Source: Nocardioidaceae bacterium (lineage in GTDB: Bacteria; Actinomycetota; Actinomycetes; Propionibacteriales; Nocardioidaceae). Taken from it: a stretch of 49,161 bases of DNA. The translations under genes were made by a program, and so were the position numbers. Shown here in pieces: positions 1-7,485 of this stretch. The stretch spans positions 1 through 49,161 of the forward strand of contig JACCXZ010000055.1 of assembly GCA_013696745.1 (NCBI GenBank), read 5' to 3'. The first letter of the stretch is position 1. Every line of letters begins with the position of its first letter. A model generated the notes under the pieces. That model was given only the letters and a program-made list of their open reading frames with translations. It did no database searches and was not told the DNA's origin.

Positions 1-321
1 AGGCACGCGCCTCGGGCTTGCGTCCTGAGCGACGCAATGACGCGACGACACGTCCGAATGCTCGCGCTGCAGTCGCGTCGAACGCAAGCAAGGATCACGG
101 TCGAGATGTCGAGCAGGCCGGGATCCGGACTACAGCCGTGCGTCCAGGACTGCGTCGGGATCGTCGCGCAACGCCTCAGGATCGACTGCCGGTAGCGAGC
201 GTCGACGCGTGATCAGGCCGGCCGCCGATGGACTCGAGCGCCGCCGGAAACTAGTCCGAAAATGAAGGGTGAGTGGGCAGGCGGCAGCTCCCAGCGGAGC
301 TGGGACAGTTGTTGTTGCGGA
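1..321. other. Left-edge stretch without a supported gene
   Basis: No open frame here has recognisable protein features, a ribosome binding site or a plausible family match. It lies beyond the 3' end of the transposase remnant (stop at 322) and contains one copy of a 9-base repeat (261-269) that recurs at 1039-1047. It may hold decayed mobile-element or intergenic DNA. I see no RNA gene. Confidence 0.5.
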
Positions 322-1047
322 TCAGGCCGCGGATTCGAGGGTGACTCGGTAGCCGAGGGCTTCGAGCTGTCGGATGTGGTTGCGCTTCTTGGTCTCGGTG
401 TTGACGTTTCGTGCGAAGTGGTCGGCACCGAGGTCGTTGAAGCCGGCGTCGAGGTCAGAGAGTAGGTGCCAGATGACGACGAGGATGGAGCGGCCGACCG
501 CGACGATCGCCTTCTTCTTGCCGCGGCGTCGCGCGATCCTTCGGTACCGCTCGCCGAGGAACGTGTCGGTGCTGCCGGCGATGACCGCGGCCTCGCCCAG
601 GACACGTGCGAGGTACCGGTTGCCGTGTCCGGTGGACCCGTTGCCTTGCTCTTGCGGCTCAAGACCATGGGCCTCCAGCAGGTAGAACACCGGTCTCCAG
701 TAGTCCGAGGTCGCCTCCATCACCACCCGCTCGATGCGTAGATCGACCAGGTGATTGGCCAACTCGGCCAACGACCGGGTCATCGGCGAATGCGTCGAGA
801 CCTCCTGCAGCCGTCTCTTCGCGCCCTCAGCCCCGGGGACCCGCACGCAGCAGACCAGCTCGGCCTTGCCGATGTCCACGGCAGCCACCCGGGCAATGAT
901 CTGGTCCTCCTCCACCGACTCAGCCAGCATCGCTTCTCACCTCCACGCGTTCGCGAACCTGAACCACGTGACCGCCCGGGGGATCATCAGGGCAAGGAAC
1001 AGAATTCAGTCCTCGTGCTCGACCACAGCGTCGGCAACAATGAAGGG
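261..1047 (-). mobile_element. Degenerate IS110-family insertion sequence (boundaries inferred)
   Basis: The element contains a transposase remnant on the minus strand (322-930). The 9-base word AATGAAGGG occurs at 261-269 and at 1039-1047, bracketing the transposase. IS110 elements normally lack terminal inverted repeats and carry short matching core sequences at their ends, so this word is a candidate for the element ends or core; that is inference. The roughly 108 bases from 931 to 1038, upstream of the transposase, are where IS110-group elements encode a bridge RNA. I could not confirm any such fold by eye. Confidence 0.5.
322..930 (-). pseudogene. IS110-family transposase, internally deleted
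   Basis: The reading frame is intact at 202 residues, whereas IS110 transposases are normally about 350-420. Residues 1-92 match the N-terminal RuvC-like (DEDD) part: VDIGKAE near residue 18 gives the first Asp, and VVMEATSDYW near 70 gives the Glu. Residues about 98-202 match the extreme C-terminus of the family (TGHGNRYLARVLGEA, then RRGKKKAIVAV and LEALGYRVTLE). The middle is missing, including the last two acidic residues of DEDD and the region that carries the catalytic serine. The protein should therefore be inactive. The in-frame join near residue 93 suggests a clean deletion of about 200 codons. Confidence 0.85.
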
Positions 1048-1146
1048 CCCACAGCGTGATCCCCGCGCCCGGCTAGTAGACGCCCTCTTGGGAACGTAGA
1101 GAACCGGCGTCACCGGACGGCACAAGAACATTTTCGCTCCGGAACG

Positions 1147-1166
1147 GGCGCCCCGGAAGGGGCACC
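1147..1166 (-). terminator. Hairpin after the ERCC4-Lsr2 gene
   Basis: Read on the minus strand, GGTGCCCC-TTCC-GGGGCGCC forms an 8-bp stem (one G-U pair) with a 4-base loop. It begins four bases after the stop codon at 1171. There is no U-tract, as is common in high-GC actinobacteria. It would end transcription before the IS110 remnant. Confidence 0.6.
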
Positions 1167-1170
1167 TTGG

Positions 1171-2232
1171 CTAGTAGGAGTTCTCGTGCGCATCCCACCA
1201 GGACTGATGGATCTCGGGACGAATCCGCCCGCGGTCGGCGACGCTGAGTCCGTTGGCCAGCGCCCACGCCCGTACTTCGGCGGCGGACGGCATGGGCTGC
1301 CGAAGAACGCTGACTACACAGTCCTGGCCGCCGCCGATCCGCGCGAGCGCGGGGCGTTCGTCCTCCCCCCACCTGTGTGCGGCGGCGAGGTAGCGGTAGG
1401 TCCACTCCTCGGCCAGCTTGCGGGTCTCGCAGAACACGATGGGGATGCCCGGCCACCGGACCTGCAGCTCGGCCAGGCCGTCAGCGACCTGCGCAGGCCG
1501 TACCCGATCGAGCTTGAAAATTTGGGAGTAGCGGTCCTCCACCACCACACCGGCACGCGGCAGCGTGGCGAGCTCGCCGAGCGCGTAGCGCAGTCGACCG
1601 TTGGTCAGGCTCGCGACCAGATCGGCGAGCGACTTGCGCTCGACGGCTGCCACCACGTCGCCACCGAGGCTGACCGCGTAGTCGCCACACGGCAGGGCAC
1701 GACGGACGGTACGGACCTGCTGGTTGCTGAACCGGTAGCCGTAGCGTTCACGGGTGTCGACCAGGATCTCCAGCTCGTCGATCCCGGCCGCTCGCGCCGT
1801 CGGGGTACGGACGTCGGGGCGGGCCTGCTTGCGGGTGCGCGGGGACTGCCAGAACACCATTTCCCGGCCGCGGGCGCGGGTGAACACGATCTGGGAGCGG
1901 TGCTCACGCTTGCGGTCGGCCACGACGTCGATCGCGGCTCCCCTGCGCGCACACGCCCGCAGCGGAATGCGCTCGACCACCTCGGGTGCGGACGGCCACT
2001 CCGTGACGGGGACCGGGTGGCAGTACAACGCACTTGCCCGGGGCCAGGTGCCCTTCGTGCGGAACACCAGACCGTCACCCAGCGGCAGCCGCAGCAGGTA
2101 CGGCAGCGTGCTGTCCGGATCGGGGTTGCGGACGATCAGCAGCTCCACCGGTCGAGGATAGCCCTGCGCCCAGGATTGGGGCGGCGACGCGGCGTTGGTA
2201 TCAGCCGCACGGCAGTGCTTGGCTGCGTACAT
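1171..2232 (-). CDS. ERCC4-type nuclease domain protein with C-terminal Lsr2-like domain
   Basis: The 353-residue protein carries the XPF/ERCC4 nuclease signature: DTRE (about 159-162), GDY (about 183-185) and ERKSLAD (about 198-204). These match the metal-binding GDXnERKX3D motif. The last 40 residues (EVRAWALANGLSVADRGRI, then a helix ending in WW) match the DNA-binding domain of the nucleoid protein Lsr2, so it probably binds AT-rich DNA. The N-terminal 150 residues are a conserved part of this actinobacterial family whose role is unknown. ATG at 2232 is chosen because GGAG lies six bases upstream; a longer frame to 2304 would overlap the divergent GNAT gene. The target is unknown; repair or restriction of foreign AT-rich DNA are both possible. 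Confidence 0.8.
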   Translation of the reverse strand: MYAAKHCRAADTNAASPPQSWAQGYPRPVELLIVRNPDPDSTLPYLLRLPLGDGLVFRTKGTWPRASALYCHPVPVTEWPSAPEVVERIPLRACARRGAAIDVVADRKREHRSQIVFTRARGREMVFWQSPRTRKQARPDVRTPTARAAGIDELEILVDTRERYGYRFSNQQVRTVRRALPCGDYAVSLGGDVVAAVERKSLADLVASLTNGRLRYALGELATLPRAGVVVEDRYSQIFKLDRVRPAQVADGLAELQVRWPGIPIVFCETRKLAEEWTYRYLAAAHRWGEDERPALARIGGGQDCVVSVLRQPMPSAAEVRAWALANGLSVADRGRIRPEIHQSWWDAHENSY

Positions 2233-2263
2233 GATCGGCTCCGACGGGGTACCAGGTGAGGAG

Positions 2264-2728
2264 ATGCACGTCGCAGCGATGACCCCTGCCCACGCCGCAC
2301 GCATCGTGACCTGGTGCTATCCAGAACCGTACGCCTGCTACGACATGACCGGCGCCGAGCCGGACACGCTGCTCGACCCGAGCAGTGGATACTTCGCGCT
2401 GATCAGCGGCCACGAGCTGATCGGCTTCCGCTCCTTCGGACCTGACGGCCGGGTGCCGGGTGGGTCATACGATGATTCCGCGCTCGACACCGGAGGTGGC
2501 CTGCGCCCAGACCTGACCGGAAGAGGGCTGGGGCGATCCGCCATCGAGACCAGCCTGCGCTTTGGCCGTGAGCGCTTCTCCCCCGTCGCGTTTCGGCTCA
2601 CGGTGGCGTCGTTCAACACGCGGGCGCAGCTGGTGGTCGGGCGCCTGGGGTTCAGGCGCGTCGGCCGTTTCGCCGCCAGCACAGACGGACGGGAGTACGA
2701 CATCTTCGTACGCGCCGAACGTCCGTAG
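2264..2728 (+). CDS. GNAT-family N-acetyltransferase
   Basis: The product of about 154 residues has the GNAT acetyl-CoA site: LRPDLTGRGLGRSAIETSL fits the Q/RxxGxG/A loop of motif A. A later strand-helix, VASFNTRAQLVVGRLGF, is the usual family C-terminus. The substrate cannot be predicted; protein N-termini, small amines and antibiotics are all used by relatives. The start at 2264 has AGGTGAG four bases upstream; an ATG at 2279 is an alternative with GAGGAG 15 bases away. It diverges from the ERCC4-Lsr2 gene with only 31 bases between starts, so their promoters must overlap. Confidence 0.8.
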   Translation: MHVAAMTPAHAARIVTWCYPEPYACYDMTGAEPDTLLDPSSGYFALISGHELIGFRSFGPDGRVPGGSYDDSALDTGGGLRPDLTGRGLGRSAIETSLRFGRERFSPVAFRLTVASFNTRAQLVVGRLGFRRVGRFAASTDGREYDIFVRAERP

Positions 2729-2783
2729 GCAAGGGTCAACCGAAGCTCACGTCTGCCAACGGCTCGCCGGCTCGATCCGTCGG

Positions 2784-3401
2784 CTACCCGACTGCGTCGG
2801 CCTCCGCGCTGATGTCCCCGGTGACGTAACGCTGAATCGTGGGGGCGAGAGCCGCGACAACCGTCTCTGCGGGCACCGACGCGATCGGCTCGAAGTCGAG
2901 CACGTGCCGGGTGAGCGCGAGGCCCAGCATCTGCGACGCGACCAGCGAGGCGCGCAGCTCGACCTGGTCGGTGATCCCGAGCTCGGACAGCGCACGTTTG
3001 GCCACCCGGTTGAGCATGAACTCCCGCAGCAGCTTCGCGATCCACGGGTGTGCGACCGCCGACCGGAGCATCGCCGCAGCGGCGGTGCCCCGTGGGGAGT
3101 CCCAGACCGAGAGGAACGTACGCACCATCCGCTCCCCCACCTCGTCGACACCGCCGGCCAACGCGCTCTTCAGCACCTCGTCGGGCGTCACGGGGACGTC
3201 GAGCGCGGCTAGGAAGAGGTCCTCCTTGCTCCCGAAGTAGTGGTGCACCAGCGCCGGGTCGACAGCTGCGTCGCCCGCCACCCGGCGGATCGAGGTGGAC
3301 TCGTACCCGTGGTCGGCGAAGGCACCGCGAGCGGCGTCCAGGATCGCCTGCCGCGTGAGCGCCGGGTCGCCCGGGCGCCGGCCCGTGCGTCGTGCGGCCA
3401 T
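2784..3401 (-). CDS. TetR-family transcriptional regulator
   Basis: This 205-residue regulator has an N-terminal helix-turn-helix (residues about 14-58: ILDAARGAFADHGYESTSI, then VHHYFGSKEDLF) and a variable C-terminal ligand and dimer domain. The start at 3401 is supported by GGGAAGG six bases upstream. A longer frame from 3428 would overlap the preceding permease as ATGA but has no ribosome binding site. It is the last gene of an operon with an ABC-2 exporter, so it probably represses that operon and responds to an exported compound. A palindrome between the operon promoter and first gene (4894-4913) is a candidate operator. The ligand is unknown. Confidence 0.88.
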   Translation of the reverse strand: MAARRTGRRPGDPALTRQAILDAARGAFADHGYESTSIRRVAGDAAVDPALVHHYFGSKEDLFLAALDVPVTPDEVLKSALAGGVDEVGERMVRTFLSVWDSPRGTAAAAMLRSAVAHPWIAKLLREFMLNRVAKRALSELGITDQVELRASLVASQMLGLALTRHVLDFEPIASVPAETVVAALAPTIQRYVTGDISAEADAVG

Positions 3402-3424
3402 GAGTTGCCTTCCCGGCGTCCGGA

Positions 3425-4162
3425 TCATGCAGTACGCCGGCGCAGCGTACCGGCCGCCAGCACCAGAGCGGCGACCGCGACACCACCGACGACGGCCAGG
3501 TCGGCCCACATCTGGCTGGTGGTCCCAGAGTTGCCACCGACCTCGCGCAGCGCGCTCACCGCGTACGTGAGCGGGAGGAAGTCGCTCACCGTCTCCAGCC
3601 ACCCGGCCATCTGCTCGCGCGGGACGAGCAACCCGCACAGGAACACCTGCGGCAAGGCGACGACGGGCATGAACTGCACCGCCTGGAACTCCGTACGGGC
3701 GAACGCGCTGCACAGCAGGCCCAGGGCGACGCCGAGGACCGCGTTGACGACGGCGACCAGCACGACCAGCCAGATGCTGCCGGCGGTCTCGAGGTCGAAC
3801 AACCAGTACGCGACCGCGCACGCCACACCGGCCTGCGCCGCTGCTGCCAGTCCGAACGCGATCCCGTAGCCGGCCAGCAGGTCCAGCTTGCCGAGAGGCG
3901 TCGTCAGCAGGCGCTCCAGCGTCCCCGACGTGCGCTCGCGCAGCATCGCGATGCTGGTGATGAGGAACATCACGATGAACGGCAGCACACCCAGCATCAC
4001 GATCGCGATCCGGTCGAAGACCACCGGAGTCGACTCGAACATGTAGTAGAGCAACGTGAGCAGCAGCGCCGGAACTGCCAGGACGAGCGCCACCGTGCGA
4101 TGGTCACGCGTGAGCTGACACAGGATGCGCCCGGTGGTGGCGAACAGGATCGAGGCGTTCAT
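3425..4162 (-). CDS. ABC-2 type transporter permease
   Basis: The 245-residue membrane protein has about six hydrophobic segments, beginning after a short cytoplasmic N-terminus (VALVLAVPALLLTLLYYMF). The RERTSGTLERLLTTPL loop after the second segment is characteristic of ABC-2 permeases that work with DrrA/CcmA-like ATPases in drug or lipid export. Its ATG overlaps the stop of the ATPase gene by four bases (ATGA), showing translational coupling. It would form the channel of a homodimeric half-transporter complex with the neighbouring ATPase. The substrate is unknown; control by the adjacent TetR suggests a toxic or signalling compound. Confidence 0.88.
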   Translation of the reverse strand: MNASILFATTGRILCQLTRDHRTVALVLAVPALLLTLLYYMFESTPVVFDRIAIVMLGVLPFIVMFLITSIAMLRERTSGTLERLLTTPLGKLDLLAGYGIAFGLAAAAQAGVACAVAYWLFDLETAGSIWLVVLVAVVNAVLGVALGLLCSAFARTEFQAVQFMPVVALPQVFLCGLLVPREQMAGWLETVSDFLPLTYAVSALREVGGNSGTTSQMWADLAVVGGVAVAALVLAAGTLRRRTA

Positions 4163-4878
4163 GCCGCCAGCCCCTGGGTGCGGATCAGACGCAGGAACGC
4201 CTGCTCGAGGTCGTCGCTGCCGGCCCGTTGCCGGATCTGCGTTGGTGTCGCGTCGGCGAGGAGGGCGCCCTCGCGCATCAGCAGCAGCTGGTCGCAGCGT
4301 CCCGCCTCGTCCATGACGTGGCTGGACACGAGCAATGTGACCCCGTCGGCGGCCATCCGGTGAAAGGTCGTCCACAGCTCCTCGCGCAGCACCGGGTCGA
4401 GTCCGACGGTTGGCTCGTCGAGCACCAGCAGCTCCGGGCGGCCCACCAGTGCGCAGGCTAGTGACGTCCGGGTCCGTTGTCCGCCGGACAGGGTGCCGAC
4501 CAGCTGGTCCGCCGCGTCGGCGAGTCCGACCTGTTCGACCGCGTGCGCTGCCTCGGCCGGGCCGAGCCCGATCAGTCGAGCGAAGTACCGGGCGTTCTCC
4601 GCGACGCTCAGGTCGCCGTAGATGCTGGGTGCCTGCGTCATGTAACGCACTGACCGGCGCAGCGCCCGAGACCCGGCCGGCTCACCCAGCACCCGCACCG
4701 AGCCGGCTCGCACCACCTGCACCCCCACGACCGCACGGATCAACGTCGTCTTGCCGCAACCGCTCGGGCCCAGCAGACCGGTGACGCTCCCCCGCGGCAC
4801 CGTGAAGGAGATCCCCCGCAGGACCGGGTGCCCGCCCCGGTCGACCAGCAGGTCCTGTACGTGTACCGCGTCGTCCAT
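4159..4878 (-). CDS. ABC transporter ATP-binding protein (drug-export type)
   Basis: The 239-residue nucleotide-binding subunit has Walker A GPSGCGKTT (about residues 38-46), signature LSGGQ, Walker B LLVLDEP and the switch His in SSHVMDE. It resembles the ATPases of ABC-2 exporters such as DrrA. ATG 4878 is preferred over the adjacent in-frame GTG because GGAGGT lies five bases before it. It is first in the operon ATPase-permease-TetR. A consensus-like promoter (4915-4943) and a palindrome (4894-4913) lie directly upstream. Confidence 0.92.
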   Translation of the reverse strand: MDDAVHVQDLLVDRGGHPVLRGISFTVPRGSVTGLLGPSGCGKTTLIRAVVGVQVVRAGSVRVLGEPAGSRALRRSVRYMTQAPSIYGDLSVAENARYFARLIGLGPAEAAHAVEQVGLADAADQLVGTLSGGQRTRTSLACALVGRPELLVLDEPTVGLDPVLREELWTTFHRMAADGVTLLVSSHVMDEAGRCDQLLLMREGALLADATPTQIRQRAGSDDLEQAFLRLIRTQGLAA

Positions 4879-4893
4879 CACGCACCTCCGGAT

Positions 4894-4913
4894 AAGTCGT
4901 CAACCGATGACTT
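4894..4913. promoter_or_regulatory. Candidate TetR operator palindrome
   Basis: AAGTCGTCAACCGATGACTT is an imperfect 20-bp palindrome with AAGTCxTC arms matching at 7 of 8 positions. It sits between the -10 element (4915-4920) and the ribosome binding site of the ABC operon. The same core, AGTCAAC/GTCAAG, also appears in the -35 region. Position and symmetry suit a repressor site for the co-transcribed TetR protein; this is inference. Confidence 0.5.
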
Positions 4914-4914
4914 G

Positions 4915-4943
4915 ACGGTAGAGCGCCCACAGGGGTAAGTCAA
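4915..4943 (-). promoter_or_regulatory. Sigma-70-type promoter of the ABC exporter operon
   Basis: On the minus strand TTGACT (4943-4938) and TACCGT (4920-4915) are separated by exactly 17 bases. This is close to the housekeeping TTGACA-N17-TANNNT consensus. The first gene starts 37 bases downstream of the -10 element. Confidence 0.65.
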
Positions 4944-5230
4944 CACCGGATGAAATACGTGGTGAGGGCGTCCATTCGGGGCGCCGACTGAGGATCCCGA
5001 GTCCGGTGCCGCCGTCCGTCGCTCGCCTGCATGTCCCAGGGCACTGGGCGTGTCCGGTGGATGCCCCACTTGTCACATCACCAGTCACATGCCCAGGGGC
5101 CGCGGCGCAGCTCAGCCAACACCGCCGGTGCTGGTGAGACACGCCGGTCAGCCATCCCGAGGTCTCACAGTGATCACGCCCGGTCGCCCCACCTCACCCG
5201 CGCTGGGTGGCATCACTACGACGCGCAATC
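4944..5230. other. Intergenic stretch between the ABC operon promoter and the osmC terminator
   Basis: About 290 bases with no convincing coding frame on either strand, no RNA gene and no strong repeat. It separates the upstream end of the ABC operon from the downstream end of the OsmC gene; both are read on the minus strand. Confidence 0.5.
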
Positions 5231-5281
5231 GTCACGGGGTGGCCCCGCTACGAACCTAAGGTCACGGGGCCACCCCGTGAC
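5231..5281 (-). terminator. Nested double inverted repeat downstream of the OsmC gene
   Basis: GTCACGGGGTGGCCCCG (5231-5247) and its exact reverse complement (5265-5281) form 17-bp perfect arms around a 17-base loop. The right side is also a self-contained hairpin, GTCACGGGG-CCA-CCCCGTGAC (5261-5281), with 9-bp arms. The structure lies 46 bases past the OsmC stop, so a terminator is the simplest reading. The unusual length and the alternative folds leave other roles open. Confidence 0.6.
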
Positions 5282-5326
5282 GGATTGGCGGGCCCGGAGC
5301 CGACTGTGCGCGTGTCGACCGATCCG

Positions 5327-5800
5327 TCACGCCACCGCATGCGGTTGGTGGCGCACCGGGAAGACGACCGAGCGGGCGATGAAGCAGGCTCCGTGAGCGT
5401 CGTCGTGCAGCCGCTGCGCCTTCTCGATCATCGTGGCGTCGGAGACCTCCACCCGTGGCCGTAGCACGACCTCGGTGAACTCCCCCGTGCCGTCGTGGGT
5501 TTGCATGGACCCCGATGCGTCGTCGGTGTAGCCGACCACCACGACCCCGTGCGTCGCGCACAGGTGGAGGTACGCGAGCAGGTGGCACTGCGACAGCGAG
5601 GCGACCAGCATCTCCTCGGGGTTCCAGCGGGCGCAGTCCCCCCGGAAGGCGCGATCCGCGGAGCCCTCAATGACATGCTTGCCCTCGGCGCTGACCTCGT
5701 GCGCGCGGTCGTAGTCGACGTAGGACGACGTGCCGGTGCCCCGGTTGCCGGTCCACCGCAGCTGCGTCGCGAAAAGGTGCTCAGGAGCCATGGGCACCAT
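5327..5800 (-). CDS. OsmC/Ohr-family peroxiredoxin-like protein
   Basis: The 157-residue protein matches the YhfA/OsmC-like branch. It starts with an RWTGNRGTGTSSY segment typical of actinobacterial members. It has a conserved Cys in SLSQCHLLAYLHLCA and a second in HGACFIARSV, the two positions where OsmC/Ohr proteins place the redox cysteines that reduce organic hydroperoxides. It is cytoplasmic, with no signal peptide. ATG at 5800 is chosen; ATG at 5791 is also possible and neither has a strong ribosome binding site. It ends at a large hairpin (5231-5281). Whether it reduces peroxides or has another thiol role cannot be settled from sequence. Confidence 0.82.
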   Translation of the reverse strand: MVPMAPEHLFATQLRWTGNRGTGTSSYVDYDRAHEVSAEGKHVIEGSADRAFRGDCARWNPEEMLVASLSQCHLLAYLHLCATHGVVVVGYTDDASGSMQTHDGTGEFTEVVLRPRVEVSDATMIEKAQRLHDDAHGACFIARSVVFPVRHQPHAVA

Positions 5801-5875
5801 CGTTGCACCAGGGATCGACCGTGCGGCCGCGTGTCGCAACCCCGCGAGCACCGGGGTCGTCGATGTAATGGAGAT

Positions 5876-5904
5876 GGCCCCGCGAGGTATGAGCCCGCGG
5901 GGCC
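5876..5904 (-). terminator. Hairpin ending the hydrolase/membrane-protein operon
   Basis: GGCCCCGCG (5876-5884) pairs perfectly with CGCGGGGCC (5896-5904) around an 11-base loop. On the minus strand it begins two bases after the stop codon at 5907. It has no U-tract. Confidence 0.65.
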
Positions 5905-5906
5905 GG

Positions 5907-6305
5907 TCACGTCCGGGTCCGGAGCAGCCAGGCGATGCCCAGCACCGGCAGCACCAGCGGCACGTACCCGTACCCCTGACCGAAGTCCGACCACACGCTC
6001 GCGTCGTCGAACAGCGTCACATCGACGACCGACAGCAGCCCGACCAGCAGGACGCCCACCAGCTCCGCGCTGATCGCCACCCAGGCCACCCGACGCGAAC
6101 CCGGGGTGCTGCGGGCCAGCCCCACGGTCGCCACGATGTAGACGACCGCCGCGACTGCGGACAGCGTGTACGCGACCGGGGCCTCGTCCCCCTTGGTGAC
6201 CAGCTGCACGACCGAGCGCCCGGTCGCCGACAGCGCGAGCACCGCGTACACGGCGACCAGCACCCGGCCCGGACCGGACGACAGCGATCGCGTCGGCTCA
6301 GCCAC
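5907..6305 (-). CDS. Small four-helix membrane protein, function unknown
   Basis: The 132-residue integral membrane protein has about four hydrophobic helices: VLVAVYAVLALSATG, YTLSAVAAVVYIVATVGLA, VAWVAISAELVGVLLVGLL and VPLVLPVLGIAWLL. No catalytic motif is visible. GTG start; it overlaps the preceding membrane-protein gene by 8 bases, so the two are translationally coupled and may form a pair. It is last in an operon that begins with an alpha/beta hydrolase. I know similar conserved small membrane proteins in actinobacteria but no assigned role. Confidence 0.75.
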   Translation of the reverse strand: MAEPTRSLSSGPGRVLVAVYAVLALSATGRSVVQLVTKGDEAPVAYTLSAVAAVVYIVATVGLARSTPGSRRVAWVAISAELVGVLLVGLLSVVDVTLFDDASVWSDFGQGYGYVPLVLPVLGIAWLLRTRT

Positions 6306-6678
6306 CCCCCAATCCCCCCGGTCCGACGCCCCAGAGGGCGAGCAGCCGCAGCTGCAGCGCCACCACAGTCACCATGCCGATGACGACGACCCCGGTCCCC
6401 CAGCGGCTCTTGTCCGCCACACCCCACACGATCGACACCGGTGGGGCAAGAACGGCCGTGAGCAGGTACCCGACGAAGGTGATGCCCTCGACATCGCGAC
6501 TGGTCTGCGCCAGGGCCACGCAGCCACCCACCAGCTGGCCGACCAGCACCAGCGCGAGCACTGCGGACCCGTAGAACAGCGGGTTGTCCACGAGCCGGTC
6601 ACGCACGAGCAGCACGAGCGCGTAGCCGGCGACCAGCAGGGACAGTCCGATGACGACGTACGACAGGGTGAGGCTCAT
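6298..6678 (-). CDS. Small four-helix membrane protein, function unknown
   Basis: The 126-residue membrane protein starts with YVVIGLSLLVAGYALVLLV. Three more hydrophobic helices follow, separated by short charged loops (VRDRLVDNP, QTSRDVEG), and it ends in a Gly-rich tail. Its ATG overlaps the hydrolase stop as ATGA, and its own end overlaps the next membrane-protein gene by 8 bases. The arrangement suggests two membrane subunits made in equal amounts. No enzyme or transporter motif can be named. Confidence 0.75.
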   Translation of the reverse strand: MSLTLSYVVIGLSLLVAGYALVLLVRDRLVDNPLFYGSAVLALVLVGQLVGGCVALAQTSRDVEGITFVGYLLTAVLAPPVSIVWGVADKSRWGTGVVVIGMVTVVALQLRLLALWGVGPGGLGGG

Positions 6679-7388
6679 CTGCTCGATGTCTGCCCGAGAC
6701 CCCCGGCGAGGTCCGGTGGCAGGTCCTCGACGCCGAGCAGTCCGAGGGCAGCGCCGCGGACATAGCCGTTCCAGGTCGCTACCCGACTGAACATGAAGTG
6801 GCCCCCACCCTGGACCGCGAACCACGCTGCCGCTCCGCCGCTGGCACGCACCCTCTCGACGAACTGCCGGCTCGCCTCCGCGCTTGTCCAGCGGTCGCCG
6901 GTCCCGTGCGTGACGAGCAGCGGGGTGTGCTCGCCGATGTGGTCGATCGGCTCGCCCGGGGGCAGCCATGGGGCAAGGGTCACGACGCCCACCACTGCTG
7001 CTTCATCGGCGACTGCGCACGACGTACGGCCGCCCATCGAGTGCCCGACGAGGACGACCGGCACATCGGGGTACGTCTCGCGCACCCGTGCCATCGCCCA
7101 GCGAGCGTCGGTGACGGGGTCCGGCTCCCGGCCGGGGCGGGCGTTCCAGCCGCGGACCCGGTTGCGCAATAGCCAGACGCTGACGCCCTGCCGCCGCGCT
7201 GGCGTCCGCAAGGTCCGCGCGAGCAGCGCCATGCGCCACCAGGAGGCATGGCGCGCCATCACCGGTTCGGTGTTGGACTGCATGCCGCCGTGCAGCATGA
7301 GCACCACGCCGCGCGCCTTGCGGTCCACGTCGTAGCGGTTCAGGGTGGGTTCGGCCGGTGGCATGGTGCTATCGTCGCAAACGCCCAT
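6675..7388 (-). CDS. Alpha/beta-hydrolase fold protein
   Basis: A hydrolase of about 237 residues. VVLMLHGG supplies the oxyanion-hole HGG, VVLVGHSMGG is the nucleophile elbow with Ser, LVTHGTGDRWTS carries the acid Asp, and GGGHFMF carries the catalytic His. All parts of a Ser-Asp-His triad are present, so it is probably an active esterase, lipase or peptidase-like enzyme. There is no clear signal peptide. The start at 7388 has a G-rich ribosome binding site close by; an internal ATG at 7364 is possible. It is the first gene of a three-gene operon with two small membrane proteins and diverges from the aminopeptidase gene. Confidence 0.85.
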   Translation of the reverse strand: MGVCDDSTMPPAEPTLNRYDVDRKARGVVLMLHGGMQSNTEPVMARHASWWRMALLARTLRTPARRQGVSVWLLRNRVRGWNARPGREPDPVTDARWAMARVRETYPDVPVVLVGHSMGGRTSCAVADEAAVVGVVTLAPWLPPGEPIDHIGEHTPLLVTHGTGDRWTSAEASRQFVERVRASGGAAAWFAVQGGGHFMFSRVATWNGYVRGAALGLLGVEDLPPDLAGGLGQTSSR

Positions 7389-7473
7389 GGTCCCCCACCG
7401 ACCGCCAGGGATTCGGCCGGACGTGAAGGCGCGCGGGACAAGCACCGCAGCGGCACCCACCGGATGCGCCTCC

Positions 7474-7479
7474 TACAGT
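7474..7479 (+). promoter_or_regulatory. -10 element for a leaderless aminopeptidase transcript
   Basis: TACAGT ends six bases before the ATG at 7486 and no Shine-Dalgarno sequence lies between. This spacing puts the transcription start at the start codon. Confidence 0.6.
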
Positions 7480-7485
7480 GGCGTC

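Noticed and set aside
3402-3428. Longer TetR start at 3428 overlapping the permease as ATGA
   Set aside because: The ATG at 3401 has a good GGGAAGG site six bases upstream and fits the family length; 3428 has none.
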